A stretch of DNA of 64,000 bases from Amycolatopsis methanolica 239 (GTDB taxonomy: Bacteria; Actinomycetota; Actinomycetes; Mycobacteriales; Pseudonocardiaceae): NCBI RefSeq assembly GCF_000739085.1, contig NZ_CP009110.1, positions 5,952,001-6,016,000 on the forward strand, written 5' to 3'. A program made the translations under genes and the position numbers. This document shows positions 15,142 through 26,610 of this stretch, piece after piece (position 1 is the stretch's first letter; each line of letters starts with the position of its first letter). The notes beneath the pieces are model-generated. The model was not told where the DNA came from, ran no database searches, and saw nothing but the letters and a program-made list of their open reading frames with translations.

Positions 15142-15576
15142 ATGACCGGACTGTGCAAGCTGTACCCGTACGAACCGAACCGGGGCGCGGCGCCGCCGGA
15201 TTCGATTCCGGAACAGGCGGGGGCCGCCCGCACGTGGCGGCGCGGCCGTCCGGGCGAACCGCTCGAACTGCGCCACGCGAGGACCGTCCTGACGGCGATC
15301 CTGGAAGTCCGCTCCGGCCGGCGCGCGCCGGGCCAGTTGCGGGCGGTGGTCACGCCGCGGATGTACCAGCACCTGCGGGGCGTGCCACCGTCGCCGGGCC
15401 CGCGCTACACGGTGAAGTCGGTGCGGGCGAGCCACAGCGCGCCCGGCACGATCGAAATCTGCGGAACCGCGCACGCCGACCGCCGGGCGACCGCCGTGAT
15501 GGCGAGGTTCGAACACTCCGAAGCCGGCTGGCGGTGCGGATTCTTCACCGTGGTGCAGCCGCAGAGACACCGCTGA
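15142..15576 (+). CDS. Rv3235-family protein (DUF6459)
   Basis: A 144-residue protein with an unstructured N-terminus (about 1-50) and a compact C-terminal domain (RTVLTAILEVRSGRRAPGQL; ASHSAPGTIEICGTAHADRR; MARFEHSEAGWRCGFFTVVQP) characteristic of the actinobacterial Rv3235 family. These are found next to secA in many genomes, as here; a role in secretion has been suggested by context only. A GAGGGGGACC ribosome site precedes the ATG. The Cys in the first residues (LCKL) is not in a lipobox. Confidence 0.82.
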   Translation: MTGLCKLYPYEPNRGAAPPDSIPEQAGAARTWRRGRPGEPLELRHARTVLTAILEVRSGRRAPGQLRAVVTPRMYQHLRGVPPSPGPRYTVKSVRASHSAPGTIEICGTAHADRRATAVMARFEHSEAGWRCGFFTVVQPQRHR

Positions 15577-15904
15577 CCTGCGGGGCTCCTACTCCTGGCG
15601 GATCGCGTCCGTCAGGAGCCGGGGCGGCCGCGCCAGGCCCACCCACCGTGCGTGTGCCCATCTGCGGGCCCAGTGGGCACGCCCAAGGGGCGCACACGCG
15701 CGCCACCACCGGGCACACGCGCGCCGAAGGCGCGGGAAGCGGGCACCAAGGGCCGGGGCACCACTCGCCCATCAAGCACGCGGGGCGGCCACCACCACCC
15801 GGCCCACTCAGCCCACCAACCCACGCGGCAGCGGCACCACACACCCACCACCCGGCCCGCAAGGCGCAGGCCCACACCCAGCGAATGGCCACCCACCAAA
15901 TAAC
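15577..15904. other. Gene-free C/A-rich stretch downstream of the Rv3235-family gene
   Basis: About 330 bases dominated by CCCACC, GGGCAC and CACACG words, without a plausible gene. Frames on either strand give Gly/Trp/Val- or Pro/His-rich repetitive peptides. It lies between the convergent Rv3235-family gene and secA. Confidence 0.5.
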
Positions 15905-15936
15905 GCGGGGGCGGCACCAACCGGTGCCGCCCCCGC
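15905..15936 (-). terminator. secA terminator hairpin
   Basis: A 14-bp perfect stem (15905-15918 with 15923-15936) with an AACC loop, 13 bp beyond the secA stop. On the minus strand the stem is followed by GTTATTTGG, a weak U-tract. Confidence 0.75.
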
Positions 15937-15949
15937 GCAAAGACCCAGC

Positions 15950-18760
<2,811 letters not shown>

Positions 18761-18915
18761 CCGGTCGACCTCACTAGCTGTTGGGACGCACCCAGGCTCA
18801 GTCCCTGGACCGCGCCGTGTCCGACACCTCTCCGACCCGTGGTGCGGGTCGTGCGCACCCTCCATCGTAGGGAAGGTGCGCGCGTCGGCGCACGCAACGT
18901 GCGAACATGCGCGAT

Positions 18916-18946
18916 ACGGCCCGCGCGCAGGTCGCGCGCGGGCCGT
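18916..18946 (-). terminator. hpf terminator hairpin
   Basis: A 13-bp perfect stem (18916-18928 with 18934-18946) with a 5-base loop, beginning 11 bp beyond the hpf stop. It also lies between hpf and secA, so the two are probably separate transcripts. Confidence 0.75.
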
Positions 18947-18957
18947 TCCGGACGCCG

Positions 18958-19644
18958 CTAGTGGTCGAGGCGGATCACGCCGTAAGCGAAGCCCTTGCGC
19001 CGGTAGACGACGCTGGGGACGCCGGCCTCGACGTCGTTGAAGAGGTAGAAGTCGTGTCCGACCAGCTCCATCTCGGAGAGGGCCTGGTCGATGGTCATGG
19101 GCTTGGCGGAGTGGTGCTTCTCCCGGACGATCCGGCCGGGGAGGTGTTCGGCGGCCTCGTCGTCCCAGCGCTGCTGGGTGGGCAGCTCGATGTCCTCTGG
19201 GAGGGCGGTCCCGACCTCTTCGGCCACGGGAGCCGGCGCCTCGAGCACTGCGGTCGACGCGCGGCCGGTGGCCGGCGTCGCTCCCGCGGCGACGGCGCTC
19301 GACGTCGCTTCGGCGACGGATTCCGGACAGCGGCGCCCGTAGTGGACGCGCCGGCGGTCGTGCATCTTGCGAAGGCGGTTCTCGAGCTTGTTGAGAGCGG
19401 TGTCGAGGGCGGCGTAGAAGTCACCCGCGGAGGCCTCGGCCCGGACGACCGGGCCCTTGCCCCGGCCGGTGATCTCCACCCGCTGGCAGTTCTTCAGCTG
19501 CCTGCGGTTGGGCTCGTGGAAGAGCTCGACCTCGTAGCGGAAGACCTTCTTGTCGTAGCGCTCCAGGCGCTCGAGCTTGTCACCGACGTGTGTGCGGTAG
19601 TGATCCGGCACCTCGACGTTACGGCCTTTGACGACGATTTCCAT
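18958..19644 (-). CDS. hpf: Long-form ribosome hibernation promoting factor
   Basis: A 228-residue long HPF. The N-terminal S30AE/RaiA domain (1-110; [32 protein letters not shown]) binds the decoding centre of 30S. An Ala/Thr/Pro-rich linker (about 110-165) leads to the C-terminal dimerisation domain (about 170-228; [44 protein letters not shown]), which joins two 70S particles into a 100S dimer. GAGGGAGG precedes the ATG. The leader contains inverted repeats and a possible 8-codon upstream ORF. Neighbours are secA and comF as in M. tuberculosis. Confidence 0.94.
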   Translation of the reverse strand: MEIVVKGRNVEVPDHYRTHVGDKLERLERYDKKVFRYEVELFHEPNRRQLKNCQRVEITGRGKGPVVRAEASAGDFYAALDTALNKLENRLRKMHDRRRVHYGRRCPESVAEATSSAVAAGATPATGRASTAVLEAPAPVAEEVGTALPEDIELPTQQRWDDEAAEHLPGRIVREKHHSAKPMTIDQALSEMELVGHDFYLFNDVEAGVPSVVYRRKGFAYGVIRLDH

Positions 19645-20322
19645 ACACGACCTCCCTCATTGCGGAATGAGTTCGAGAGCTCTCCTGATGGATCGGCGCC
19701 GACGCCGCTCCCACCCGACCGGTCTGATGGCAGAACCGGGGGTCAATCTTCCGTCGGCGCCAGGGTCATCGGCTGTTCACCTCCCTGCCGGCGGGACTTG
19801 CTATAGCGCAGCACGCTAGCGCGGTAACGCGGATCACAAAACCCCCCGAGCCGGGGGATGTCACGGATCGGGAACCGGTGACGGTGCGCGTCCGAACCCG
19901 TCGGGGCGCGCTGACCTGCTGCTCCGTTCGGAGCAGGACGCGAGACCGGTTTTCACCTTGACATTGAGCCGTTTTCCGGCGTCCAGCCCCGTGGGTGACG
20001 GAACCGCGCTCCGGCCGCAGCACTCCCCTGGACGCTTGCGGATGAGCCGCTCCGGCGTTCCAGGGCCTCATGTCCCGACAACGGCCGGGGACCGCCTCGC
20101 GTTCCCGGCGAGTTGCGCCCGGGTGGGTGACAGACGCGAGATGCCTTGTCACACAAGGAAGATTCTTGAACGTCGATCAGTTGCGGTTGGACGGAGCGCC
20201 GGGTTTGCGCGCCGCCGGACGCGCTCCTCGACGGCCGGCTCGGTTGGTCCATTTGATCTAATCGCCGGCCACTGGAGGCCGGGGCGCCCAGAACTGTCGG
20301 TGCCCACCCGCACACTCTCCGC
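19645..20322. other. Intergenic region between hpf and comF
   Basis: 678 bases between divergent genes with no convincing protein gene. The hpf side holds a leader with a small inverted repeat (CTCATT/AATGAG) beside the hpf ribosome site and a possible upstream ORF (minus strand 19769-19743, encoding MTLAPTED) 11 bases after GGGAGG. Around 19845-19860 a C5/G5 hairpin is seen. A TTGACA hexamer near 19960 has no clear -10 partner. No tRNA or riboswitch was recognised. Confidence 0.45.
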
Positions 20323-20976
20323 ATGAAGCTCGCATTGGATCTGCTCCTCCCCGCCTTGTGCGCCGGCTGCGGGGTGGCCGGCGCCGCCTGCTGCGCGGCC
20401 TGCCTGCTCGACCTCGCCCGCCCGCACCCGGCTCCGCGCGGTTCGGCCGGGGTGCCGGTCTACGCACTGGCCGCCTATGAGGGCACCGCACGGCGTCTGG
20501 TGCTGGCCTACAAGGAACGCGGCCGCCGGGACCTGGCCGATCCGCTGGGCCGGGCCATGGCCGCCGCGGTGCCCCATCTCCCCGAGGCCAGGGCGGCTCC
20601 GGACGGGACGTGGTGGCTGGTCCCGGCCCCGTCGCGCCGGTCGGCGTCCCGGCAGCGGGGCGGCGCGCACCTGCTCCGCCTGGCCCGGCGGTGCGCCGCG
20701 CACCTGGCCCGTGCCGGGCACGCTGCCGCCGTCGCGCCGGCGCTGTGGTTGTCGTCCCGGGCCCGCGACGCGGTGGGGCTCGACCGCGACCAGCGCGCGG
20801 AGAACCTCGCCGGCCGGCTCCGGCTCGAGCCGCGGGGCCACCCACCGCCGGGCGCCCCGGTCGTCCTGCTGGACGACGTGACCACCACCGGCGCGACGAT
20901 CGCCGCCTGCACCCGGACACTCGCCACCGGAGGCTGGGAGGTGACCTCGGCACTGGTGCTGACCGCCGCTCGGTGA
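20323..20976 (+). CDS. comF: ComF-family phosphoribosyltransferase-like protein
   Basis: A 217-residue ComF/GntX-type protein. The N-terminal zinc-finger cysteines (CAGCGVAGAACCAACL) are followed by a phosphoribosyltransferase fold with the PRPP loop VVLLDDVTTTGATIAAC near residue 185. YEGTARRLVLAYKERGRRDLA and LVPAPSRRSASRQRG are family landmarks. In naturally competent bacteria ComF aids uptake of single-stranded DNA; in actinobacteria the role is unproven and phosphoribosyl transfer has not been shown. The ATG lies close to an upstream GGAGG-like GGAGGCCGGGG stretch. Genes order hpf-comF-lpqB is conserved in mycobacteria. Confidence 0.88.
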   Translation: MKLALDLLLPALCAGCGVAGAACCAACLLDLARPHPAPRGSAGVPVYALAAYEGTARRLVLAYKERGRRDLADPLGRAMAAAVPHLPEARAAPDGTWWLVPAPSRRSASRQRGGAHLLRLARRCAAHLARAGHAAAVAPALWLSSRARDAVGLDRDQRAENLAGRLRLEPRGHPPPGAPVVLLDDVTTTGATIAACTRTLATGGWEVTSALVLTAAR

Positions 20977-21062
20977 CCTGGAGACCCCGCTGCTCACTGT
21001 CACGTGCCCTGACAGCCGCCGGTGACGTGAGTCTCCGGAGCTCGCTGCCGTGTGCCCGAAGA

Positions 21063-22808
21063 TCAGCCCGGGTAGAACGGCGACGCGTTGCCGCCGAAAC
21101 TGTGCGGGTGCGGGCGCCACACCTCGCCGACGTCGGAGGCCGTCCACAGGCCACCGTCGTCCGCGACGACGATCGACCGGCCGGGCGCGGCGGTGATCGC
21201 GTGCACCGGGAGCGTCAGGTTCGAGATGTTGAAGGGGTCGAGCCGGAGCCCGTCGATCGGGATCTTGACCACCGGTTGCGACGGCATGGTCGTGGCGGCG
21301 ACCAGGGCGTCCTGGCTGAGCCAGTCGACGTCCACGACCCCGCCCAGGGTCCCGCCCTGCAGGATCCGCGGCGCGCGCAGCGTCACCGAGTCCTGGGCGC
21401 GCACCACCGACGCCACGAGCAACTGGCCGCCCGCGACCACCGCGGCCCGCGCGCCGTCGCGGGACAACCGCAGCACACTGATCGGACCGACCTGGAGGAT
21501 CTCATCGGCGTTCACCACCTGCGGCACCCAGCTGCCGTCCGGCGTCCGCAACGCGCGGACCACCGTCTGCCCGTCCACGACGGTCCACACCTCACCGGAA
21601 CCGTCCGCGGTGGCCGTGGGCCGCCAGGTCGGCCGGGTCATCGTCGCGCCCGCGAGGTCCACGGGGGCCGCGTCCTTCCCGAACTGGCCGACCCGCAACC
21701 GCTGCCGCCCGTCGGCGTATTCGACGATCGCCAGCTGACGCCCGTCGATCGACTGCGCCGCGCTCGCCACCTGGTAGCCGCTGCCCTGGCCGGCCGGGCC
21801 GGAGATCAGCGAACCGTCGCCGAGCGAGCGCACCCGCCCGTTCACAGTCACCAGCCCGGGCTGGTCCGCGCTCGGCGAGGCCAGCGCCGTGTAGGACGGC
21901 AGGTCGCTCGGCACCCAGTCCTCGTGCCCGTCCACCAGCGGGGCACCGTCGGACAACAGCCGCACCCGGTTCGTGGTCACCGACTGCAGGGACAGCACGA
22001 TCTGCGCGGCGATCAGCCGCCGCACGTCCGCGGTCTCGTCGGCGACGCCGGTCAGCGGCACGACGAGCGCACCGTCCGGCGCGGTCGTCACGTTGCCTTC
22101 GGTGTTCGCATCCTCGGGAAGGAGGTTCCGCACCGCGCCGACCAGGCTCGTCGACGGCCCGGCCAGCAGCAGCCCGACCACGCGCCCGGCGAGGCCGGTC
22201 TGCGGTTTGCCCGCCACGTACCGCAGGTCGGGGACCACCGTGTTCGAGTCCTGCGCGAAGAAGAACGCCTGGACCCGCACGTAGTTCGCGGTGAAGTCGC
22301 TGTAGGGCATCACGAGGTTCGGCGGCGGGTTCGTGATCCGCCACTGCCCGTCGGACTGGCGCCGCACCAGCAGCTTCAGCTCGACCGGCGTGCGCAGCGA
22401 AATGAACGCGCCGTCCTCGCGCAGCGTGCCGAGGCCGGTGCCGCGCAGCACGACGTTGACCTCGTTCGGGTTCGCCGTCGTGTCCGCGCCTGTGGCCGGG
22501 ACGGTGGCGAACACGTCGTCGATGATCGTGATGACCTTGCCGGGCGCCCAGGCCTTGCCCGCACCATCGTCGAGGTACATGCGTGCGGCGGCGTTGTTGC
22601 TGATCGGCTGGGCGCTCGCGCGGACGAAGTCGCGGACGACGGTCAGCGCGTCCAGGTCCTTCGCCGGCTGCGGCACGTCCGGGTTGACCGGCTGCCCCAG
22701 CTCCTGCTGCGGAACGGCGACGGGCTGCGATTCCTCGGGCACGTTCGCACACCCCGCGGCGAGCACGAGGCAGGCGAACAAGGCGAACAGGCGCGGCAGG
22801 ACCCTCAC
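21063..22808 (-). CDS. lpqB: LpqB lipoprotein, MtrB-interacting
   Basis: A 581-residue lipoprotein. The signal peptide (MRVLPRLFALFACLVLAAGC) has lipobox LAAGC with lipidated C20. An N-terminal NTF2-like segment and GerMN-like domain (about 60-300) precede a C-terminal beta-propeller-like region (about 320-581). In mycobacteria LpqB binds the extracytoplasmic domain of MtrB and tunes MtrA phosphorylation, cell division and motility. GTG at 22808 overlaps the stop of the preceding 79-codon ORF (GTGA). It is the last gene of the mtrA-mtrB operon. Confidence 0.94.
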   Translation of the reverse strand: MRVLPRLFALFACLVLAAGCANVPEESQPVAVPQQELGQPVNPDVPQPAKDLDALTVVRDFVRASAQPISNNAAARMYLDDGAGKAWAPGKVITIIDDVFATVPATGADTTANPNEVNVVLRGTGLGTLREDGAFISLRTPVELKLLVRRQSDGQWRITNPPPNLVMPYSDFTANYVRVQAFFFAQDSNTVVPDLRYVAGKPQTGLAGRVVGLLLAGPSTSLVGAVRNLLPEDANTEGNVTTAPDGALVVPLTGVADETADVRRLIAAQIVLSLQSVTTNRVRLLSDGAPLVDGHEDWVPSDLPSYTALASPSADQPGLVTVNGRVRSLGDGSLISGPAGQGSGYQVASAAQSIDGRQLAIVEYADGRQRLRVGQFGKDAAPVDLAGATMTRPTWRPTATADGSGEVWTVVDGQTVVRALRTPDGSWVPQVVNADEILQVGPISVLRLSRDGARAAVVAGGQLLVASVVRAQDSVTLRAPRILQGGTLGGVVDVDWLSQDALVAATTMPSQPVVKIPIDGLRLDPFNISNLTLPVHAITAAPGRSIVVADDGGLWTASDVGEVWRPHPHSFGGNASPFYPG

Positions 22809-23044
22809 ACGCCCTCCCGTACGGACAGCCGCGCCCGGCCGGGAGGCGGCAGAACGGCGACGCTCACGGAATCGCCGCCGCGCCTCTGACCGGGTAGCCG
22901 AACAGCGGCGCTCACGCAGCCGACGCCAGACGTCCGGCTGAAACGCGGCGGCACAGCCGCCCTCAAGGAGTCGCGTCCGCGCGGCCGCGCCGCATCGAAC
23001 CGCGGGCTGGGCCGCTTGAGCGGCGTCGCGGGCAGCTCACTCAT
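22805..23044 (-). CDS. Small unassigned ORF bridging mtrB and lpqB
   Basis: A 79-codon ORF whose ATG overlaps the mtrB stop (ATGA, 23041-23044) and whose stop overlaps the lpqB GTG (GTGA, 22805-22808). GAAGGAGG lies before its ATG, inside the end of mtrB. The sequence (MSELPATPLKRPSPRFDAAR and onward) is Arg/Pro/Ser-rich in the first half and more Val-rich at the end, with one cysteine and no domain I recognise. In M. tuberculosis mtrB and lpqB adjoin directly, so this is an extra element. Double 4-base coupling favours translation, if only to carry ribosomes into lpqB. It could still be chance. Confidence 0.5.
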   Translation of the reverse strand: MSELPATPLKRPSPRFDAARPRGRDSLRAAVPPRFSRTSGVGCVSAAVRLPGQRRGGDSVSVAVLPPPGRARLSVREGV

Positions 23045-24735
23045 GCGTCCTCCTTGCGCATCTCGCCGATCGTGATCGTGTACTCGGTCGGCAGGCCGAT
23101 CTGCAGGTGCCCGTTGGTCGCCGGGGCGTCGTCCGGGACCAGGGGCAGCGGGCTCTCCTCGAAGGGCTCGTCCTGCTTGCGCGGCAGCGTCAGCCGGAAG
23201 CACGCGCCGTGCCCTGGCGCGCCCCACGCCTCCAGCTGGCCGCCGTGCAGGCGGGCGTCCTCGTGGCTGATCGCCAGCCCCAGTCCGGTGCCGCCGGTGC
23301 GGCGGTTGCGAGACGGGTCCGCGCGCCAGAACCGGTTGAACACCAGGTCGGCCTCCCCTGGCCGGAGGCCGACGCCGTGGTCCCGGACCGTGATCGCGAC
23401 CGCGTGCTCGTTCGCCGCCAGCGTCAGCCGCACCGGGTTGCCCTCGCTGTGGTCCACCGCGTTGGCCAGCAGGTTGCGCAGGATCCGCTCGACGCGGCGC
23501 GCGTCGATCTCGGCGAGCGTCTCCTCCTCGGGCAGCTCCAGCTCGATCTCGGTTTCCGCGTTGCCCGCGATCACCCGCACCTGCTCCACCGCGCGCCGCG
23601 CGATCGACGACACGTCGATGAACTCCGCGGCCAGCTCCTCGACCCCGGCGTCCAGCCTGCTGATCTCCAGCAGGTCGCCAAGCAGCGCCTCGAACCGGTC
23701 CAGCTCGTCGACCAGCAACTCGGTGGAGCGGGCCAGCCCGGCGGGGAACTGCTCACGCGACGCGTGCAGCACGTCCGCCGCCATCCGCACCGTCGTCAAC
23801 GGGGTCCGCAGCTCGTGCGACACGTCCGAGGTGAACCGGCGCTGCAGCGTGCCGAACTCCTCCAGCTGCCGGATCTGGTGCTGGATGCTCGCCGCCATCT
23901 CGTTGTAGGACACGGCGAGCTTCGACAGGTCGTCCTCACCCGTCACCGGCAGACGTTCGTCCAGCTCACCGCCCGCGAACCGGGCGGCGGCCGCCGCGGC
24001 CTGCCGGACCGGGCGCACGACCTGCCGGGTGACCAGGTTCGCGATACCGGCCAGCAGCACGAGCAGCACCAGACCGCCGACCAGCAGCGTGTTCTGCACC
24101 GTCTGGACGGTGTTCTGCTCCGCGGTCATCGGGAACAGCAGATACAGCTGGATCGGGCGGCCGGTGCTGGTGACCGGCGCACCGACGATCAGGTGCGTCG
24201 TGCGGGTGCCGTCCGCGTCGGTGTCGGTGTTGATCTGCCAGGCGACCTGGTTGTTCTCAACGAACCGCTGCAGGCCGTCCGGCACCTTGGTGATCGGCCC
24301 GGCCGAATCGGTCGAGTCCTCCCCGCCCGCGGTCAGCACCGGCTCGAACGCGCCCGCCGCCGACGCCGCCGTGCCCTGGTCCTCCGACGAGCTGCTGGTG
24401 ATCTTCTTCAGCGCGTTCTGCAGCCGGTCGGCCAGCGCGTCCTGGTCGCTGATGCCGACCAGCTCGTTCTCCGCCGTGCGCACGACCTGCAGGGTCTGCG
24501 CGACGGCGGCCTGCCGCTTGGTGTCGGTGAGGCGCTGGGTGATCTGGTTCTGCAGCACCATGCCCAGCACGAGACCGACCGCCGACGACAGGGCGAGCGT
24601 CGACACGGTCACCTTGAACTGCAGCGACCGCCGCCACAGCACGCCGAACGCGACCGCGCGGCCGCGGGCGTAGGCGCCCGCGCGGGGGGCCAGTCGCAGC
24701 ACCGCGCAGACGAAGGCCAGGACTCTTCGCTTCAT
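23041..24735 (-). CDS. mtrB: Sensor histidine kinase MtrB
   Basis: A 564-residue membrane kinase. TM1 (about 40-62, VTVSTLALSSAVGLVLGMVL), an extracytoplasmic sensor domain (about 63-210), TM2 (about 215-236), HAMP (VRPVRQAAAAAARFAGGELDER), the HisKA box with SDVSHELRTPLTTVRMAADVLHA (His near 312) and HATPase boxes (NLLANAVDHSE, DHGVGLRPGEADLVFNRFWR, GTGLGLAISHEDARLHGG) are all intact. It phosphorylates MtrA to control cell wall and division genes. The ATG lies 7 bp after the mtrA stop. About 23 nt of its 3' end carry the ribosome site for the next ORF. Confidence 0.96.
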   Translation of the reverse strand: MKRRVLAFVCAVLRLAPRAGAYARGRAVAFGVLWRRSLQFKVTVSTLALSSAVGLVLGMVLQNQITQRLTDTKRQAAVAQTLQVVRTAENELVGISDQDALADRLQNALKKITSSSSEDQGTAASAAGAFEPVLTAGGEDSTDSAGPITKVPDGLQRFVENNQVAWQINTDTDADGTRTTHLIVGAPVTSTGRPIQLYLLFPMTAEQNTVQTVQNTLLVGGLVLLVLLAGIANLVTRQVVRPVRQAAAAAARFAGGELDERLPVTGEDDLSKLAVSYNEMAASIQHQIRQLEEFGTLQRRFTSDVSHELRTPLTTVRMAADVLHASREQFPAGLARSTELLVDELDRFEALLGDLLEISRLDAGVEELAAEFIDVSSIARRAVEQVRVIAGNAETEIELELPEEETLAEIDARRVERILRNLLANAVDHSEGNPVRLTLAANEHAVAITVRDHGVGLRPGEADLVFNRFWRADPSRNRRTGGTGLGLAISHEDARLHGGQLEAWGAPGHGACFRLTLPRKQDEPFEESPLPLVPDDAPATNGHLQIGLPTEYTITIGEMRKEDA

Positions 24736-24742
24736 GTGTCTG

Positions 24743-25426
24743 TTACGGCGGGCCCGCCTTGTACCCGACGCCGCGCACGGTCAGGACGACCTCGGGGTGC
24801 TCGGGGTCCTTCTCGACCTTCGAGCGCAGCCGCTGCACGTGCACGTTGACCAGGCGGGTGTCGGCCGCGTGCCGGTAGCCCCAGACCTGCTCGAGCAGGA
24901 CCTCGCGGGTGAACACCTGGCGGGGCTTGCGGGCCAGGGCGACCAGCAGGTCGAACTCCAGCGGGGTGAGCGGGATGGCCTTGCCTTCCCGGGTCACCTC
25001 GTGACCTGGCACGTCGATGGTCAGGTCACCGATCGTCAGCGTCTCGGCCGGCTCGGCCTCCGTGCGCCGCAGCCGGGCGCGCACCCGGGCGACCAGCTCC
25101 TTCGGCTTGAACGGCTTGACGACGTAGTCGTCGGCGCCGGACTCCAGGCCCAGCACGATGTCGACCGTGTCGCTCTTCGCGGTGAGCATGACGATCGGCA
25201 CGCCCGACTCGGCCCGGATCGCCTTGCAGACGTCGATGCCGTTCATGCCGGGGAGCATCAGGTCGAGCAGCACGAGATCGGGTTTCAGCTCCCGCAGGGC
25301 GGGAAGCGCCCGGGAGCCGTCCGCCACCACCGCGGTGTCGAACCCCTCGCCGCGCAGCACGATGGTGAGCATCTCCGCGAGAGCGGGGTCGTCGTCGACG
25401 ACCAACACACGTGCCTTCATGACCAC
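24743..25426 (-). CDS. mtrA: Response regulator MtrA
   Basis: A 227-residue OmpR/PhoB-family regulator, strikingly similar to mycobacterial MtrA (LVLLDLMLPGMNGIDVC with the phospho-Asp near 56; GADDYVVKPFKPKELVARVRARLRR; winged helix with LTPLEFDLLVALARKPRQVF and VWGYRHAADTRLVNVHVQRLR). It controls cell wall hydrolases, division and replication-linked genes. Starts at GTG 25426 and ATG 25420 are both possible, and neither has a clear ribosome site. A 12-bp inverted repeat lies 21-56 bp upstream. First gene of mtrA-mtrB-(79 aa)-lpqB. Confidence 0.97.
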   Translation of the reverse strand: MVMKARVLVVDDDPALAEMLTIVLRGEGFDTAVVADGSRALPALRELKPDLVLLDLMLPGMNGIDVCKAIRAESGVPIVMLTAKSDTVDIVLGLESGADDYVVKPFKPKELVARVRARLRRTEAEPAETLTIGDLTIDVPGHEVTREGKAIPLTPLEFDLLVALARKPRQVFTREVLLEQVWGYRHAADTRLVNVHVQRLRSKVEKDPEHPEVVLTVRGVGYKAGPP

Positions 25427-25446
25427 ATATTCGCACTACGGAGACC

Positions 25447-25482
25447 GTTCGTGACGTCCGACCCTGCGAAGACGTCACGAAC
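25447..25482. promoter_or_regulatory. 12-bp inverted repeat between tmk and mtrA
   Basis: Arms GTTCGTGACGTC (25447-25458) and GACGTCACGAAC (25471-25482) are perfectly complementary with a 12-base spacer. It is placed both 12 bp after the tmk stop and just upstream of mtrA. It could be a terminator for tmk, or an operator at the mtrA promoter; lack of a U-tract and the long loop favour the latter. Confidence 0.55.
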
Positions 25483-25494
25483 TGAGCACACCGG

Positions 25495-26142
25495 TTAGCC
25501 CGGATGGACCAGCCGGGTGACGAGGGCGGCGTGGTCGACCCCCGCCGCGCCGTCCACGACGTGCCATCCGGACAACCAGGACGCGGCGGCGAGCTCGTCG
25601 TAGACGGCCGCGCAGCGGGCCTGAAGGTCGTCGTCGGACTCGAACGCGTCCTTGGCCCGGGCGGCGTCGGTCGAGGCGCGTTGCTCGGCCCGCCGGGCGG
25701 CGACGGCGGGCGGGACACGCAGCAGGATCTGCGCGTCCGGCAGCGGCAGGCCGAAGCGGTCGATCTCGATCTCGCGGACCCAGCGGACGAACTCGCCGTC
25801 GGCGTGCTGCCGCAGGCGGGCCGCGCCGTAGGCGGCGTTGGAGGCGACGTACCGGTCGAGCAGGACGACGTCGTGGGTGTCGAGGCCGGCGCGGATCTCG
25901 GGCGCGGCCTCGCGACGGTCGAGGGCGTAGAGCAGGCCCATGCCGTAGACGGAGTCGGTGAGGTCGCCGTGGCGGCGGTGCAGGCCCTCGTGGATGAGGT
26001 CGGCGTGCACGCTGCGGCCGTAGCGGGGGAAGGCGAGCGTGGTGACCGTGCGGCCCTGGTCGTGCAGCGCCTTGGTGAGGCCGTCGGTCAGGGTGCGCTT
26101 GCCCGCACCGTCGAGCCCCTCGATGACCACCAGGTTTCCCAC
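25495..26142 (-). CDS. tmk: Thymidylate kinase
   Basis: A 215-residue dTMP kinase. The P-loop IEGLDGAGKRTLTDGL (residues 7-22), the DR(Y) motif LLDRYVASNAAYGAARL near 95-110, and LRVPPAVAARRAEQR near 145-160 match actinobacterial Tmk, including the Arg after GK in the P-loop seen in M. tuberculosis. It makes dTDP for DNA synthesis. The order ahcY-tmk-mtrA is the mycobacterial one, here interrupted by a VapBC pair between ahcY and tmk. Confidence 0.95.
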   Translation of the reverse strand: MGNLVVIEGLDGAGKRTLTDGLTKALHDQGRTVTTLAFPRYGRSVHADLIHEGLHRRHGDLTDSVYGMGLLYALDRREAAPEIRAGLDTHDVVLLDRYVASNAAYGAARLRQHADGEFVRWVREIEIDRFGLPLPDAQILLRVPPAVAARRAEQRASTDAARAKDAFESDDDLQARCAAVYDELAAASWLSGWHVVDGAAGVDHAALVTRLVHPG

Positions 26143-26166
26143 GGGGCTCAGGCTATCCGGCGGTGG

Positions 26167-26610
26167 TCAGCGCACTTCGAGGCCGTGCGCCTTGGCGACG
26201 TCGGCCTGCCGCTGGTCGCGGGTGACCATCACGATCGGCTCACCATCGGTGAGGGCCGCGGTGTCGTTGAGGGCGACCGCGAGGTGGATGGCATCCAGGG
26301 TCCGCAACGGGTGGTTGTCCATCACGAGCCGCCGCGCGGCGGGCAGGATCCTCGACGCGACCAGCGGAATCACGCCCAGCAACCCGGTCCGGGCGTCCTC
26401 GTCGAACTGGTTCAGGAACTGCCTCCCGTCGGGGATGCGACCCGTGCGCTTGGCAGCCGTCATGGCGCTCGCGAACTCGACGCGGGTGAGTTCGCTGGTG
26501 AGCACCCGGTGACGGCCGGACAGGAGCAGCTCACGCAGGTCGGCGTGGCCGGGCTCGTCCGCCAAGAAGGCGCCGACAACCGCGCTGGTGTCGGCGTACA
26601 GCGCGGTCAC
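26167..26610 (-). CDS. vapC: VapC-type PIN-domain ribonuclease toxin
   Basis: A 147-residue PIN-domain protein. The first acidic residue is in LYADTSAVVGAFL (D7), the second in TSELTRVEFASAM (E near 42), then HPLRTLDAIHLAVAL (D near 100) and VTRDQRQADVAKAHGL (D near 123), so the catalytic acidic set is complete. VapC toxins cleave tRNA or rRNA. The GTG at 26610 overlaps the antitoxin stop by 4 bases (GTGA). The pair sits between two housekeeping genes that are neighbours in M. tuberculosis, so it was inserted. Confidence 0.92.
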   Translation of the reverse strand: MTALYADTSAVVGAFLADEPGHADLRELLLSGRHRVLTSELTRVEFASAMTAAKRTGRIPDGRQFLNQFDEDARTGLLGVIPLVASRILPAARRLVMDNHPLRTLDAIHLAVALNDTAALTDGEPIVMVTRDQRQADVAKAHGLEVR

